A DNA stretch of 64,000 bases from Pyropia yezoensis (GCA_009829735.1 CM020620.1:21860020-21924019); one strand, 5' to 3'. Counted from the stretch's first letter, positions 32,201 through 42,530 are shown. The notes: generated by a model from the sequence alone, not told the origin. Program-made: numbers and translations.

Positions 32201-33245
32201 ACTTGTGATATTGGTCCAAGAGGCGTTCAACTTGAACCCTCAACCTGGGGGGGACACCCTCCATGTTCACATGGGGCCGAGGAGAGGCGGCCGACTTGGC
32301 TTGATGCTTCTCCTTTCCGGACTTCGGGTCGCTACTTGCGCCCGCGTTGAGGGTGACCGCTACTACCGGTCCCTCGTATTGGTCGATATAGCCGAACTTG
32401 GCTCCCGACGTGAAGTACTGGGGCGACGAGCTCAGGTTCATCACCTGTATCCTCCACGGGACTCCGGCTTTGGAGTCCATCGTGCCAAGGGCAACATGCA
32501 CTTGGTGCTTGCGAGCAAGACGGGGGTGAGGGTGCACCAACCCGTTCCCCGTATAATCAGTTACAACATCAACGTGCGCCACCGAGTTGGGGGGCAACGT
32601 GACTTTACGGGCTAGACGCAGGGTAGCAGTAAACCCTTCCCTCACAGAGCAAACAGGCTTCGACTGTGAAACTGTCACAGGAGCCACAGACTTTCCCTTA
32701 CCAAGGATGGGGATAGTCTCCCCATTCATCAACTTGACCCAGTACTCAGGGCCACAAATCAAAGGCACTTGTGTAACAACATAAGGGGTACCCAGAAGCA
32801 GGGGTACCGATATATTCTCAACTACACCACAGGTCACGTCGACCTCATGGGTCCCCAACCTAGTTGGTAGGGTCACGGCACCAACGATGGGAAGTACCCC
32901 ACCATTGATGTCAATCACATGGTCAGCTTTGGACCTCCAGCGTTGGAGCTTCACCTCCTTTGGTAATAGCGACTTGCGTATCAAGGAGGCTCCTGACCCG
33001 GTATCAAGTACGATACGGGCACAACAGGCGCGGCCGGGGGCAAGTTGCACCCGTCCAGCCACCTGGAAGTTCTCACCCGTCAGCACCGCGATGACCCGAC
33101 GTGGGTTTACGTTCTTGGGGAGTCCTACCCGAGGTGGGCGGACTCCCTTAGGTCGCCGCAGTATCCGGCACGGTTGGTTCGTCCTCCTGGCCCACTTGGC
33201 CGAGGCTGCCGTTGTGAGCTTCGGACGACAAGCCCCAACGGTCAT
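29262..33245 (-). CDS. C pol polyprotein
   Basis: 1,327 residues, the same length and domain order as A1 pol: protease, RT with YLDD, RNase H, DD35E integrase, chromodomain-like end. Its start overlaps the gag stop (ATGA). Confidence 0.9.
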   Translation of the reverse strand: MTVGACRPKLTTAASAKWARRTNQPCRILRRPKGVRPPRVGLPKNVNPRRVIAVLTGENFQVAGRVQLAPGRACCARIVLDTGSGASLIRKSLLPKEVKLQRWRSKADHVIDINGGVLPIVGAVTLPTRLGTHEVDVTCGVVENISVPLLLGTPYVVTQVPLICGPEYWVKLMNGETIPILGKGKSVAPVTVSQSKPVCSVREGFTATLRLARKVTLPPNSVAHVDVVTDYTGNGLVHPHPRLARKHQVHVALGTMDSKAGVPWRIQVMNLSSSPQYFTSGAKFGYIDQYEGPVVAVTLNAGASSDPKSGKEKHQAKSAASPRPHVNMEGVPPRLRVQVERLLDQYHKLWDGQLGLMRATEHRIELKPGAPPIRQQPYRGGPRSRALVKEQVARMEALDVIEASNAEWVSPVVIVPKVVGTPRFCIDYRKLNESTVKDSYPLPRMDDCLDSLGEANVFSTLDCNAGYWQIPVAPEDRHKTTFTCHCGTYQCKRLPFGLCNAPATFQRAMDMILAGVRWQICLVYLDDIIVFSRSPEEHIGHLGQVFKLLADAGVSLKASKCHLFTQEVEYLGHVVRPGRLSVNEKNLRAIRKAQYPRTQTQMRSFLGMCNVYRRFTKGFAKVAKPLNELVSSTLPKDLPPPSRVEQESFETLRDLLLKPPILAIPRLGGHYILDVDASYDQLGCVLLQQQPDKEYLPVGYFSKGLNSAEKNYGVTELEGLAVVWAVTSLRHYLEGEKFLIRCDHRALQFIFKTDCTNTRLNRWRVRLAPFNFDIEYRPGRQHALADGLSRVPTEGLDTNPVHEDIPIVGVVTRSGQALNPEAPANKKYLPLSLDEVVKAQAEDPFCKSQRDTLDTVVETRFFLGDDGLLMRRGVFQGTEQLVVPASLKDSILEREHNAPSGGHLRSSKLYQTLRTGYYWPSMVVDIYSWVAACTSYAQNRLMERRPTTAMLLFPAKELFAALVMDILGPLPVTEEGNQYLLVICDRFTKLTRAIPLAEITAMSVVSAFLDHWVAAYGIPNSTLSDNGPQFASVLFQGVLDMLGVQANYATPYHPQTKGQVERFNKTIVRQLRHYVSEHVKTWDQYISMLTTAYNSQVHSSTGEVPLAFVTSRRVRSIAVRRSLPTREDGGSTPTPTESKAEFAARLEHLIPKVRAEMDKAQKRYKRIFDKKVRNAKHVPEQGDWVLVHSHTPTGGNLVFQTKGPYQVLRIDGRRFTIESDDGVRTVNGQDVVKVAPPPAGDPAWARALEAWRLPSLPAAKQGPQEYVFDKFIDHGWDEDTDRLMLRVRWFGYKAKDDTWEYVEDLPAEKVRAYCARNEIDPNSPPSM

Positions 33246-35188
33246 TCGTTTCCCGCCGACTTGGCGTCCGAATCTGAGGGCGGGGAGGAAGACGACGAAG
33301 CCGAGGACGACGTGTCCGCCTCCTCCGCCGAGGGTGTGGCGACCGCGACGACCGGTCGAGACCCACCCTCGCGGCGTGAACGTACCTCGTTCGTAGCCGA
33401 CTTCTTACTCGCATTCCTAACAAGTTGTTGGATGCGTTTACTCAACTTGGGGCAATCATATGCCCAGTGTCCATCGGAGTTGCAGTTCCAACACCGATTG
33501 TCTGTTCCGGGAGGGGTCTTCCCAACTGGGGAAGACGAGGGGATACCCTGGGAAGTTCCCACGGCAGCTACCACCCTCTCCTTGCGGATTCGGCGTGCCT
33601 CTCTCAACTCTCTGGCCTGGCGCGCCTCCTCCCGTTCCTTGGCCAACTCGGCCTGACGCTCCTGGCGTTGTTCCTCCCGCAACTTTCGGTAGGCCTCGCC
33701 TCTGCGATAGGCGAACCTAGCCAACTCGGCCAGGGTCGCCCGGGCAGTGTTATGCTCCCGGGTCTCCATCCGGACTGACCAATGGAGTCCCTCCACAAAC
33801 CGACTCTTCACCACAGCTTGTGGATGAAGAAACCCACAAAGATTGTTGAGCTTACGGACTCGCTCCGCAAAGGACAACTCGTCCTCCGCCTCTTCCTGAT
33901 GGGCTTGCGTAAACTCCTCGACTTGAGAAGCCAGCGCCGCTTCATCAACCATGGCCCTCAACAACCAGTTGACGAGCTCCAAATAGGAAGTCACCTCCCC
34001 AGCGCCTCCACTTGAGGAGCTGGGCATGACGGACATAAGTTCTGTCCGCAGGTCTCCCTTCGTAAACTCCTGTAGCATGTAAAAAGCCATGCCTTCACTT
34101 ATGGCATTTTCGTCACAGGCTTTTGTGAAACGATGTAGGAACTCAAAGACACGGAGGGGGGGGGTTCCATCCCACTCCGCTTTGTGCCCAAAAGAATGAA
34201 GTGCATTCTTCTTGGCACGGCCCATGGCTCGGGCCTGGTCAGGACCATACACCACCGACTTTTTGTGGAGGGCGTAGGTCTCACAGTCAAAGATCCTCTG
34301 GTAGACCGGGTTGGCTACCTGGATCTTGGGCGGCACCTCACGTTGAGGGAACAGCCGCTGTGGCACTGGGGTAAGTTCACCCTCAGTGCCTGTAGTCCGG
34401 CGCGGCGCGCTTGGTGTAGCCGCCGGCGTTTCCGGGGGGAACTCCCCCATGAAGGGCGTACGCCCCACCGAGTATGGTGTGGCTCCCTCGTTGGGAGTCA
34501 CAGGTGTCGCCCCCTGTTCGGGGCGACCCGAGATAGACGTGAGGAGGGATTCCCCCTGCGTCTGCGGGCTCGAAAGCCCCAATCCGGTCTGGACATTAAG
34601 GCCATCTGGCAAACTCGCCACAATCTGATTCAGAATAGTATTCGTCATCGTGACCACCAGGTCCGGCAAAGTCTGCCGCAACACATTGGTCGCCTCCCGA
34701 CGGACAGTTTCCGCGAGGAGTGGATTGACGACTCCAGTTGAGTCTCGGTCCGCCTCCGGGAGTCCACCTGAGGGGTGACCACGTTCCTCAGGGGCCTCAA
34801 CCGGGGGCATGGGCGCGAGCCCATCGCCGACCAACGGAGGTCCGCCGTCCTCCGAAAGCCTAGTTGGCGACGGCTCCAAGCCAAAGTTGGCTCCAACCCG
34901 AGTGGAACCCGCGGGGACAGTCCTCACCCCTTGGGACGTTCCCGTTGAGTATACCACACGGTGGCCAGACTTCGGCCCACCCACATCAGAAGTGTCACCC
35001 GAGTGAACTCCCGACTGAGTCGGGGTGGCCTGTTGCCCGCCCGCACTTCCAGTCCTGCTGGCTTGAGGGACCTCTAGTCCCTCTGCGACCCCAGGTAAAC
35101 CCACCTGTGTCTCACCAGTATTCAAAGGCACTGAAGTACGTGCGTCACCCATGTACTCCCCGGACGACGGGGGGTCCGAGCTAGCCAT
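33242..35188 (-). CDS. C gag
   Basis: 648 residues, collinear with A1 gag, with the CCHC knuckle and acidic tail. The start is the ATG at 35188 (MASSDPPSSG), 120 bases after the LTR. Confidence 0.9.
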   Translation of the reverse strand: MASSDPPSSGEYMGDARTSVPLNTGETQVGLPGVAEGLEVPQASRTGSAGGQQATPTQSGVHSGDTSDVGGPKSGHRVVYSTGTSQGVRTVPAGSTRVGANFGLEPSPTRLSEDGGPPLVGDGLAPMPPVEAPEERGHPSGGLPEADRDSTGVVNPLLAETVRREATNVLRQTLPDLVVTMTNTILNQIVASLPDGLNVQTGLGLSSPQTQGESLLTSISGRPEQGATPVTPNEGATPYSVGRTPFMGEFPPETPAATPSAPRRTTGTEGELTPVPQRLFPQREVPPKIQVANPVYQRIFDCETYALHKKSVVYGPDQARAMGRAKKNALHSFGHKAEWDGTPPLRVFEFLHRFTKACDENAISEGMAFYMLQEFTKGDLRTELMSVMPSSSSGGAGEVTSYLELVNWLLRAMVDEAALASQVEEFTQAHQEEAEDELSFAERVRKLNNLCGFLHPQAVVKSRFVEGLHWSVRMETREHNTARATLAELARFAYRRGEAYRKLREEQRQERQAELAKEREEARQARELREARRIRKERVVAAVGTSQGIPSSSPVGKTPPGTDNRCWNCNSDGHWAYDCPKLSKRIQQLVRNASKKSATNEVRSRREGGSRPVVAVATPSAEEADTSSSASSSSSPPSDSDAKSAGNE

Positions 35189-35307
35189 GTTGGCTGACGA
35201 TCCGTATGACACGGTCCTAGTCCACCGCTTCTCTGAGACAGAGGGCCCCCTACACCCGGGTGCACCCGGAGGTAAAGTTTACCTCTGTCCCCTGCTGCTC
35301 CACCAAA

Positions 35308-35776
35308 TGTGGCAAAAACCACATGCACACACGGCTCCCAAGTTGGGGCGGTGTGCAACGGCTGCCTCCCGTGTCGGGGGAACCGGAAGAAGTGCAAGTC
35401 GCACACACTCTGTCCCTGTTGTGGGGCAAACCCCCCACGGACAAACAAGAGGATGGTGTGTGGTCCAACAGTTTCTTGGTCGGGACGGGGACGCAGGGCC
35501 AAGCCCCGCTGTACCTCCCCTTATCCCCCCAGGGTCCACTCAGAATGTCGCTACTCAGAATCTCCCACCCCAGCACCTGCCCACCGGGCCACACGAAAAT
35601 TCAAGACGATAAATGCAGAAAACCCTCAAATCCAAGTTGGATTTACTACTAAGCTAACTATCCCAAACTTAGGGAATATGGACCCAAATGCAGGGGGAGG
35701 AACGGATCAGGCTAGTGGCCTGCCGCCCCTTGCATGGCACGTGTTGCCCCCCTACCTGGGGGTCAGTACTGCCATA
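35308..35776 (-). repeat. 5' LTR of C (469 bp, long type)
   Basis: Reverse complement of the A LTR. Its end at 35776 abuts element B sequence with no partner LTR. Confidence 0.9.
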
Positions 35777-37669
35777 CTCACGCTCCCCACCCGCGGAGGC
35801 CCACTTTCGGGGACGACGGCCAACCGCCGCCGGTATCGGGTTACCGAACCACGGGGCAAGGACCTGAAGAGGGTCATGGATAACCATGGGAATACCCAGG
35901 TCAGCAACAGCCTCGGTGGACGCCCACCCATGGCAACTGGGCTCACCCGGCTGAGTACGCCGGATACGCAACGAGTGACGAGGCAAGGGGGAAGCCCCAG
36001 CCTTCGGATCCCGGTACGGGGAAAGGGACAACACCCCGGCCCAGTTCACGGCATCGTGAACAGCCAGCAGGGCCTCGAACTCCCGGGCCAACCCGGTCTT
36101 GGCGGCTATCAGGTCCTCGCCCAACTGCGCGATGTGCCGACGGACACCCGTCGGAAGATGAAACAGGCGCCCCTGCCGGCGGACGGACAGCAAGGAGGAG
36201 GAAGCCTGCCCGAGGGTAACCTCAAGGGTGAAGGTACCCTGCAACGGGTGGACCGGCCGGGAGGCCAACACACTCCCGAAGTATCGGAGACAGGAGCCGG
36301 TGTCAAACCGGAAAGCAGGGGCGGGTTCCCACCCCTCCCGCGACAGAGGCGGGCGCACGGGAGTGTATACCGGCGCACGACCGTTGCCGGTCTGCAACGC
36401 ACACGTTATATCGGTGCGGAACGCATCCGCCATGACACCATGGTTACGTCGCCAGCTCGACGCCGACTTCAAACCCGCCATAGGCGGGTAGGGAGCCGTC
36501 AACGACAGATACGGGGATGCCCCCGGGTAATAATCGAAGTCGGGATACCGACCGGTGTCGCCCACCGTCTCCCCAAACGCAACCGGCTCCGCCGCCGCCG
36601 CAATCCCCCGTGCACTAGCCGGGTAGTCAACCTCCCGCGGTAACGCGGGAGCAATCAGGTCGCATACCCCGAAGGCGGGGTCGAGGTAGACTTCACCCCG
36701 TCGCACCCGGGTGCGCCAGAGCTGCGCATGCCGGTCGTCCGGCTGACTCAGGATCCAATGGTGTTCCACCCGCACCGCGTTCGGCTGGTTGACCAGCCGC
36801 ACCAACTCCCGCTCCCAACTCGGGTCCACCTTGACGCGCCGGGAGGGCTCTCCACGGGGATGCGGCAGGTGGAAGTCCACCCGCATCCGCCCATCGGACT
36901 CCATTGACTCTTGCACAGTCAGGCCGCGAACCCGAGCCACCAAGTCGGACATCGAAATGGCGGGTTGACCCGCCGCCACGGCGACGCCGCCACCCAACGG
37001 GGCAACCCGGGCAGGACCAGGAAAAATCGGGGGCGCCGGGGGAAGCCCCACCGGCAGAAGGACCGGTGCCGGAGGGGCACGGGGCCGAGGAGGAAGAAGA
37101 AGGGCGGGCGCCCGCCCGGAGTAACTACCGGAGTCCACTGCCATCGGTGTAGAACCACCTTGACCACCAGACGCCCGCGGCACCGCGGGCAGAGCAACGC
37201 CGCCACACGAGCCCGACGGGGGCACCTCGGGGGCAGCAGGGGTAGACCCGTCACCCGTAGCCGCGGATGAACCACCCGGGCGGGCACCCGCGCCGTCTTG
37301 ACCCGCCGTCCCGGTCGGGGTGCCACCATAACCGCCCGACACGCCGGCGACGCCGTCTTGAGGTTGAGCCGCGCCGGCACCGGCGACAGGAGCCATCCGG
37401 GCCGCCGGAGGAGTAGGGGTAGACGCAGCAGCTACCCGCGGTTGCCCGCCACCCGACGGAGCCGTCGTGCCGCTGCACACGGACGACAAACGGCCCGGAG
37501 CACCGTCCGGAGCCACGCGAACGGTCACCCGGTCGCCCTCGTCTTCGGACGAGCTCGCCAAGAGACACTCGGCGGCAGTGGCAGAGACGGGAACGTCGTC
37601 CACCATCACCTCCTCCTCCTCCTCAAGCAGGAGGTCGTCCTCACCCCCGGGTACCTGGGGGTCCGACAT
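35777..37669 (-). CDS. B antisense ORF (partial), related to the A antisense ORF
   Basis: Starts MSDPQVPGGEDD at 37669 (frame open upstream to 37771). An acidic, then Pro/Ala/Gly-rich N-terminus is followed by a globular part (RMRVDFHLPHPRGEP, WERELVRLVNQP, DFDYYPGASPYLSL). The segment YFGSV followed about 40 residues later by RRQGRLFHLP parallels HFGSV...RRGMLWHLP of the A antisense ORF with equal spacing, so I infer homology. It lies between the protease/C block and the 3' LTR and reads against the element. It runs into C at 35777, so its C-terminus is not original. A TTATAA at 37778 on this strand could be its own promoter. Confidence 0.65.
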
Positions 37670-38254
37670 GGTGCAACCGGGGTAGCAGGGGCGCCCCGTG
37701 CAGAAAGGCCGAGGCCGGCTCGACCCGGTACAGAGGACGCTCGCACGGACGAGCCAGGGAAGCGCGGGCACCCGCGCTTATAACCACACAGTTCAGCACG
37801 AGCGATACGGCAGCGCGGGACGACCCGCGCCAGCCGGGCCTCGAGGGCGCTCCACCCAGGCACCTGGACCGGAGCCACGCCCCACCCACACGGGGTAACC
37901 AGGGGGGTAACCCCCAACCGCCCCCACGCAACGCGGGCAACCCCGCCACCCACTCAATCGTTTCACGAGAGGGGCTCCCCTTCCACCAGACACCTGGTGG
38001 CGGATCCGCTTGCACACCCCTCGGAAAGGGGGGTCGTGAACAGAAACCCGCATCCGGAAATTAACGGTCCGGAAAACGGATCGTGTGTGTACCACACAAA
38101 GGGGGGCACCCCCCTCAGGCAACCTCGAAAAGGGGTGTCTGTCGCGACAGGGCGCAAAGCTCCACCCGACTGGTAAACGGTCACGCGACCCACTTACATT
38201 CGGTAACCCGAATGCAACTCGACCCGAGGACGGGCCGAATCTAAGGGGGGGATA
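37670..38254 (+). other. B 3' untranslated region and purine tract
   Basis: Sequence between the antisense ORF start and the 3' LTR, ending in the purine tract AAGGGGGGGATA. A related stretch in reverse lies at 44340-44530 next to the B-like LTR. No sense ORF is seen. Confidence 0.6.
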
Positions 38255-38618
38255 TGTAGCAATATGGGTGGCCGTATTGTGACCCTAATGTTAGGGGGGG
38301 CTACTTCTACTCCTTGGCTTTCAATGTGAGAGTCCGTACTGGTCACGGTATCTACAAGTTACGTATGACCAGAGGGACTTGCATCTTGGAGTGGAGGGTA
38401 GTTAGTAGTGTCTCCGAGGGTTTATAACAAGTGGGCCGGCGGCGAATCCACCACCGGCCAAGGCAGAACAACAAACCCCTCCAATTTGGGCTCCCATCTT
38501 GATCCCGTGGCTTGTGCTCCAAGGACAGCAACCTCGGCCTCCCGGTGACGTTGGTGCCGATCCCCCTTGGTGAGTGATCCCTGAGAGTGGACGTGTGACG
38601 GATTCCTATTGTGCTACA
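38255..38618 (+). repeat. 3' LTR of B
   Basis: 364 bases, TGTAGCAATATGGG...GTGCTACA, followed by the target duplication TACCT and the remainder of A2 pol. Confidence 0.95.
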
Positions 38619-39668
38619 TACCTCCTGGTCATCTGTGACCGCTTCACGAAACTTACGCGAGCGATCCCACTGGTAGAGATCACGGCCATGTCGGTCGTGT
38701 CAGCCTTCCTAGATCACTGGGTTGCCGCGTATGGCATCCCAAATAGTACACTATCGGAGAATGGACCGCAATTTGCGTCTGTACTGTTTCAGGGAGTGCT
38801 GGATATGTTGGGGGTTAAGGCAAACTATGCCACCCCCTACCACCCACAAACTAAAGGGCAGGTGGAGCGCTTCAACAAAACTATTGTTAGGCAGCTGCGC
38901 CACTATGTGAGTGAGCACGTGAAGACGTGGGACCAATACATTTCTATGCTTACTACTGCCTATAATTCGCAGGTTCACTCATCTACCGGGGAAGTACCCC
39001 TCGCTTTTGTGACCCCCCGTCGCGTGCGGTCTATTGCCGTGCGGCGGTCGCTCCCAACTAGGGAGGATAATGGCAGTACGCCTACTCCTACTGAGAGTAA
39101 GGCGGAGTTCGCTGCTAGGCTTGAAAACCTCATCCCTAAAGTCAGGGCTGAGATGGACAAAGCACAAAAGCGCTACAAGCGTATCTTTGACAAAAAGGTG
39201 CGCAATGCTAAGCACGTCCCCGAGCAGGGTGACTGGGTGCTGGTACACTCGCACACCCCAACTGGGGGTAAGCTGGTATTCCAGACGAAGGGACCGTACC
39301 AGGTCCTTCGTACTGATGGGCGGCGCTTCACCATCGAAAGTGACGATGGGGTCCGCACAGTGAACGGACAGGACGTGGTCAAAGTTGCACCACCGCCTGC
39401 AGGCGACCCAGCCTGGGCGCGTGCGTTAGAAGCGTGGCGCCTCCCCTCACTGCCTGCGGCCAAACAGGGCCCGCAGGAGTACGTGTTCGATAAGTTCATC
39501 GACCACGGATGGGATGAAGACACTGACCGCCTCATGTTGAGGGTGCGTTGGTTTGGCTACAAAGCCAAGGACGATACATGGGAGTATGTGGAGGACCTTC
39601 CCGCTGAGAAGGTCCGGGCGTACTGTGCCCGGAATGAGATAGACCCTAACAGCCCTCCCTCAACGTGA
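38619..39668 (+). pseudogene. A2 pol, part after the B insertion
   Basis: Rest of the integrase core (second Asp and Glu region, GQVERFNKT) and the chromodomain-like end (RVRWFGYKAKDDTWE), collinear with A1. It belongs with the pol part that ends at 25724. Confidence 0.9.
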
Positions 39669-39779
39669 GGGAAGGCCGAGCAACAGTGCCAAGAGAGTGC
39701 GTCAAGTCGAAGTGGTACGCAGAGTGGCTTTTAACTACAGCCCTAACTCTCACACTCTCACAACAAAGGCAGCTGCCAA

Positions 39780-41723
39780 CTAGGCACGCATGCTAGACTC
39801 TCCCACTCCACGGCCCTCGCCCTCACGTGGAGGCGAGCGGGAAGTCCCACGCCGATAACGGTCTCCACTCGTTGGAAGGGGCGGCGGCTCCAAGTCGGAA
39901 CCGTCGCGCCCTTCACGGTCGCACAAGTGGCGCCGACCGTGGCTACTCTTCTGCCTGGTCTTGCGCGCAAGTTTGCGACGCAGACGCTGGACAGACTCCG
40001 TCTCCGACGGGATAGAGGACTCCGAGACGGAGTAAGACAACTCGTCTTCCGACACGGAGGGAGAGCGCCGCGAGTGTCGGCGACGACGGCGAGGAGGCGA
40101 GTATGCCCGGCTCGCGCGACGTTTGCCACGCCCAAGTGGGGCTGGCTGGGGCATAATAGCCCCAATGCGGGCCAACTCGGCTGTCATAAACTCCGCCACC
40201 GACTCGCAACTCGCGGTCGCCACTGCAGTACGAACGCGCTCCTCAAGTTGAGGAGTCTCGGAACTTTGGAGGGTTGCGGTCGACGCGGCCAACCAGGAAA
40301 TGGTGCGCACCAACGTGGTGATCATCATCTCTGAGGTTAGAGGCGTGGGCGGTAACACCAACTTGGGGTATACCGTCAGGAGGGTGGCCCCCAAGTTGGG
40401 GGACACCGGGGTGGATGACACCACGGCCACGCTGATCGGGATGTTCCCGTGAGGCTGGAAAGGAACAGGAGGAAGCGGTGGAGCACGCCGAGGTGGCGGT
40501 ACTCGGGTGTAACTGCGACCCCGACTTGGGGCCCCCGCAGTAGGTTGAGTCATATGGTCATCATATGAGGGCACAGCCGTAACTATGGGCTTGTCCGGGG
40601 GTGGCGCAGTGTGGCGATCCACCCCCGGGGCATACGGGTAGTCCCCGATGCCCAACCCCTCTCGTAGGACCACACGGCCGTCGTGAAGTTCACGAGCGAC
40701 CCACACGAACTGGCGAAGTGCGCCATCGTCCTTGGGCCCACGAGTAGGGCGGCGCAACTTGTGCTCAATGCTCTCCCACTCGATAAACTTATGGAGCCGG
40801 AGCATCTCCTCAAGTAGAGTGAGTTGTCCTGATGAGCACCCCTCAGCAACTAGCTGAGGGGTGAGCTGTTCCAAACCTTGGATGAGCCGGAGGGGGAGAT
40901 GCCAGAGCATCCCCCGCCGCTGAACACAAGACACCCAGGTCGACATGACCTCGAGGAGCCACTGGGTGGCCAACATGGCCCACACCAGGTGATCAGGGCC
41001 AGCCGTCAACATGACGGAGCCGAAGTGGTCAAACAACCGTGGCAGCAACGCCGGGAACCCGTAGGGGACCTCAACTTGAGGCCACCACTCGGGCTTCTTC
41101 GGATAGTACTGCTCTTTACTGGCAGCAGACTGTTGAGGAAACTCAAGTTGAGCCGAGGTCACCAAGTAGGGACCTCGCCGAAAGTCCTTCTCCATCCGCA
41201 CACCAAAGTGATGAGTGTGCGGATCGGCCTCGTGGAGGTACGGCGGGCGAGTTGCCACCGCGTCCCAAGTAAAGGTCGGCAAGTCGCCGGGACCCGGGAT
41301 AGTTCCCCCGCGGTCCACCATGGCCTTGGCACGCTGAACGTCCTCAACCTCCGCATCGTCCAGGAAGGCAAACTGGTCCGTCCTGAAGCCGGCAGGGAAC
41401 CCGACTCTACGGGGATACTTCTCCCGTAGGCGGTCCCATACCCGGCCCATCGCTGCGCCAAGTCGGCCACAGCGAAGAACAGTCAGCCCCTCCTCATAGA
41501 GAGGCCAAGCGGGGTAAAACCACCGCCCCAAGGCCTCACGCGGGACAACTTGTCCCGCCTCCGGGGGAGACCCCGTCGTCAACCCAAAGCCGGGTGACGC
41601 GGGAGTCCCATCCCCCGGAGCGATCGCGGAGCCCCCGCCGGAAGTCCCGGCGGGTGCTGCACCGTAGGTGGTGTCCTCCATACGCTCTTCTAGAGAGTCC
41701 GTCTCCACTCCCGGGGTCGCCAT
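39780..41723 (-). CDS. A2 antisense ORF between pol and the 3' LTR
   Basis: 647 residues, exactly the length of the A1 copy and open throughout, with scattered amino-acid differences. The central globular part and basic, SR-like C-terminus are as in A1. This copy stays open although the same element's gag is broken. Confidence 0.75.
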   Translation of the reverse strand: MATPGVETDSLEERMEDTTYGAAPAGTSGGGSAIAPGDGTPASPGFGLTTGSPPEAGQVVPREALGRWFYPAWPLYEEGLTVLRCGRLGAAMGRVWDRLREKYPRRVGFPAGFRTDQFAFLDDAEVEDVQRAKAMVDRGGTIPGPGDLPTFTWDAVATRPPYLHEADPHTHHFGVRMEKDFRRGPYLVTSAQLEFPQQSAASKEQYYPKKPEWWPQVEVPYGFPALLPRLFDHFGSVMLTAGPDHLVWAMLATQWLLEVMSTWVSCVQRRGMLWHLPLRLIQGLEQLTPQLVAEGCSSGQLTLLEEMLRLHKFIEWESIEHKLRRPTRGPKDDGALRQFVWVARELHDGRVVLREGLGIGDYPYAPGVDRHTAPPPDKPIVTAVPSYDDHMTQPTAGAPSRGRSYTRVPPPRRAPPLPPVPFQPHGNIPISVAVVSSTPVSPNLGATLLTVYPKLVLPPTPLTSEMMITTLVRTISWLAASTATLQSSETPQLEERVRTAVATASCESVAEFMTAELARIGAIMPQPAPLGRGKRRASRAYSPPRRRRRHSRRSPSVSEDELSYSVSESSIPSETESVQRLRRKLARKTRQKSSHGRRHLCDREGRDGSDLEPPPLPTSGDRYRRGTSRSPPREGEGRGVGESSMRA

Positions 41724-42061
41724 GGCTCTCCCCAAGTTGGGGAGAGACGCTCTGGCTATCGCGGCACGAGACCCGCCTCGAGTTGAGGGGGACTCGGATC
41801 GTGGGTATACGGGTGGCCTCCCCAGCGTGGGGCGGCCCAGTGGAAGGTGAAGGGGAGGTGGTGGTGATAGTGAAGTGTGAACTGAGGAGAGCAAGCTGCC
41901 GAGTGGGCAAGCTTGAGGAGAGGGGCGGTCAACGTGACCGCCTCCACATCCGCGTTACGTACTCGATGGGGGACAGCAAGTCGCGCCCCCAACGCCGAGA
42001 CGTGCGTTTACGCACCCCCTCACAGGGCCGACCGGGTCGGTCGGAACTGAGGAGAGGGGAG

Positions 42062-42530
42062 TGTGGCAGTATTGACCCCCAGGTAGGGGGGCAACACGTG
42101 CCATGCAAGGGGCGGCAGGCCACTAGCCTGATCCGTTCCTCCCCCTGCATTTGGGTCCATATTCCCTAAGTTTGGGATAGTTAGCTTAGTAGTAAATCCA
42201 ACTTGGATTTGAGGGTTTTATGCATTTATCGTCTTGAATTTTCGTGTGGCCCGGTGGGCAGGTGCTGGGGTGAGAGATTCTGAGTAGCGACATTCTGAGT
42301 GGACCCTGGGGGGATAAGGGGAGGTACAGCGGGGCTTGGCCCTGCGTCCCCGTCCCGACCAAGAAACTGTTGGACCACACACCATCCTCTTGTTTGTCCG
42401 TGGGGGGTTTGCCCCACAACAGGGACAGAGTGTGTGCGACTTGCACTTCTTCCGGTTCCCCCGACACGGGAGGCAGCCCTTGCACACCGCCCCAACTTGG
42501 GTGCCGTGTGTGCATGTGGTTTTTGCCACA
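42062..42530 (+). repeat. 3' LTR of A2 (469 bp)
   Basis: Eight differences from the 5' LTR by eye. Preceded by GAGGAGAGGGGAG and followed by the target duplication CGTAC. Confidence 0.95.

Larger units (their letters stand above)
29218..35776 (-). mobile_element. Incomplete A-family copy C, reversed, inside B
   Basis: Reads on the minus strand: a 469-base 5' LTR (35308-35776), gag and pol. The copy is incomplete; only its 5' portion through the end of pol is present. It is closest to A2 (long LTR type, shared gag and pol variants). On its left it meets the protease region of B and on its right the antisense ORF of B. Confidence 0.9.
25725..38618 (+). mobile_element. LTR retrotransposon B, inside A2, itself holding C
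   Basis: A different Ty3/gypsy-like family, flanked by TACCT (25720-25724 and 38619-38623). LTRs are 363 and 364 bases and differ at about 18 positions by eye (about 5%). It has the same primer-binding site as A, a gag region, a protease region, an antisense ORF region and a purine tract AAGGGGGGGATA before the 3' LTR. No RT, RNase H or integrase of its own is visible. A reversed A-family copy (C) occupies 29218-35776. The element is incomplete and broken, with several breaks. Confidence 0.9.
20255..42530 (+). mobile_element. LTR retrotransposon A2, interrupted by element B
   Basis: Same family as A1. Flanked by the duplication CGTAC (20250-20254 and 42531-42535), which proves that the two ends belong to one insertion despite a span of 22 kb. 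The LTRs are 469 bases each and differ at eight positions by eye (about 1.7%). Gag, pol and the antisense ORF are all present. Pol is divided by the insertion of element B (25725-38618). The coding part is broken: one break in gag plus the B insertion. Confidence 0.95.
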
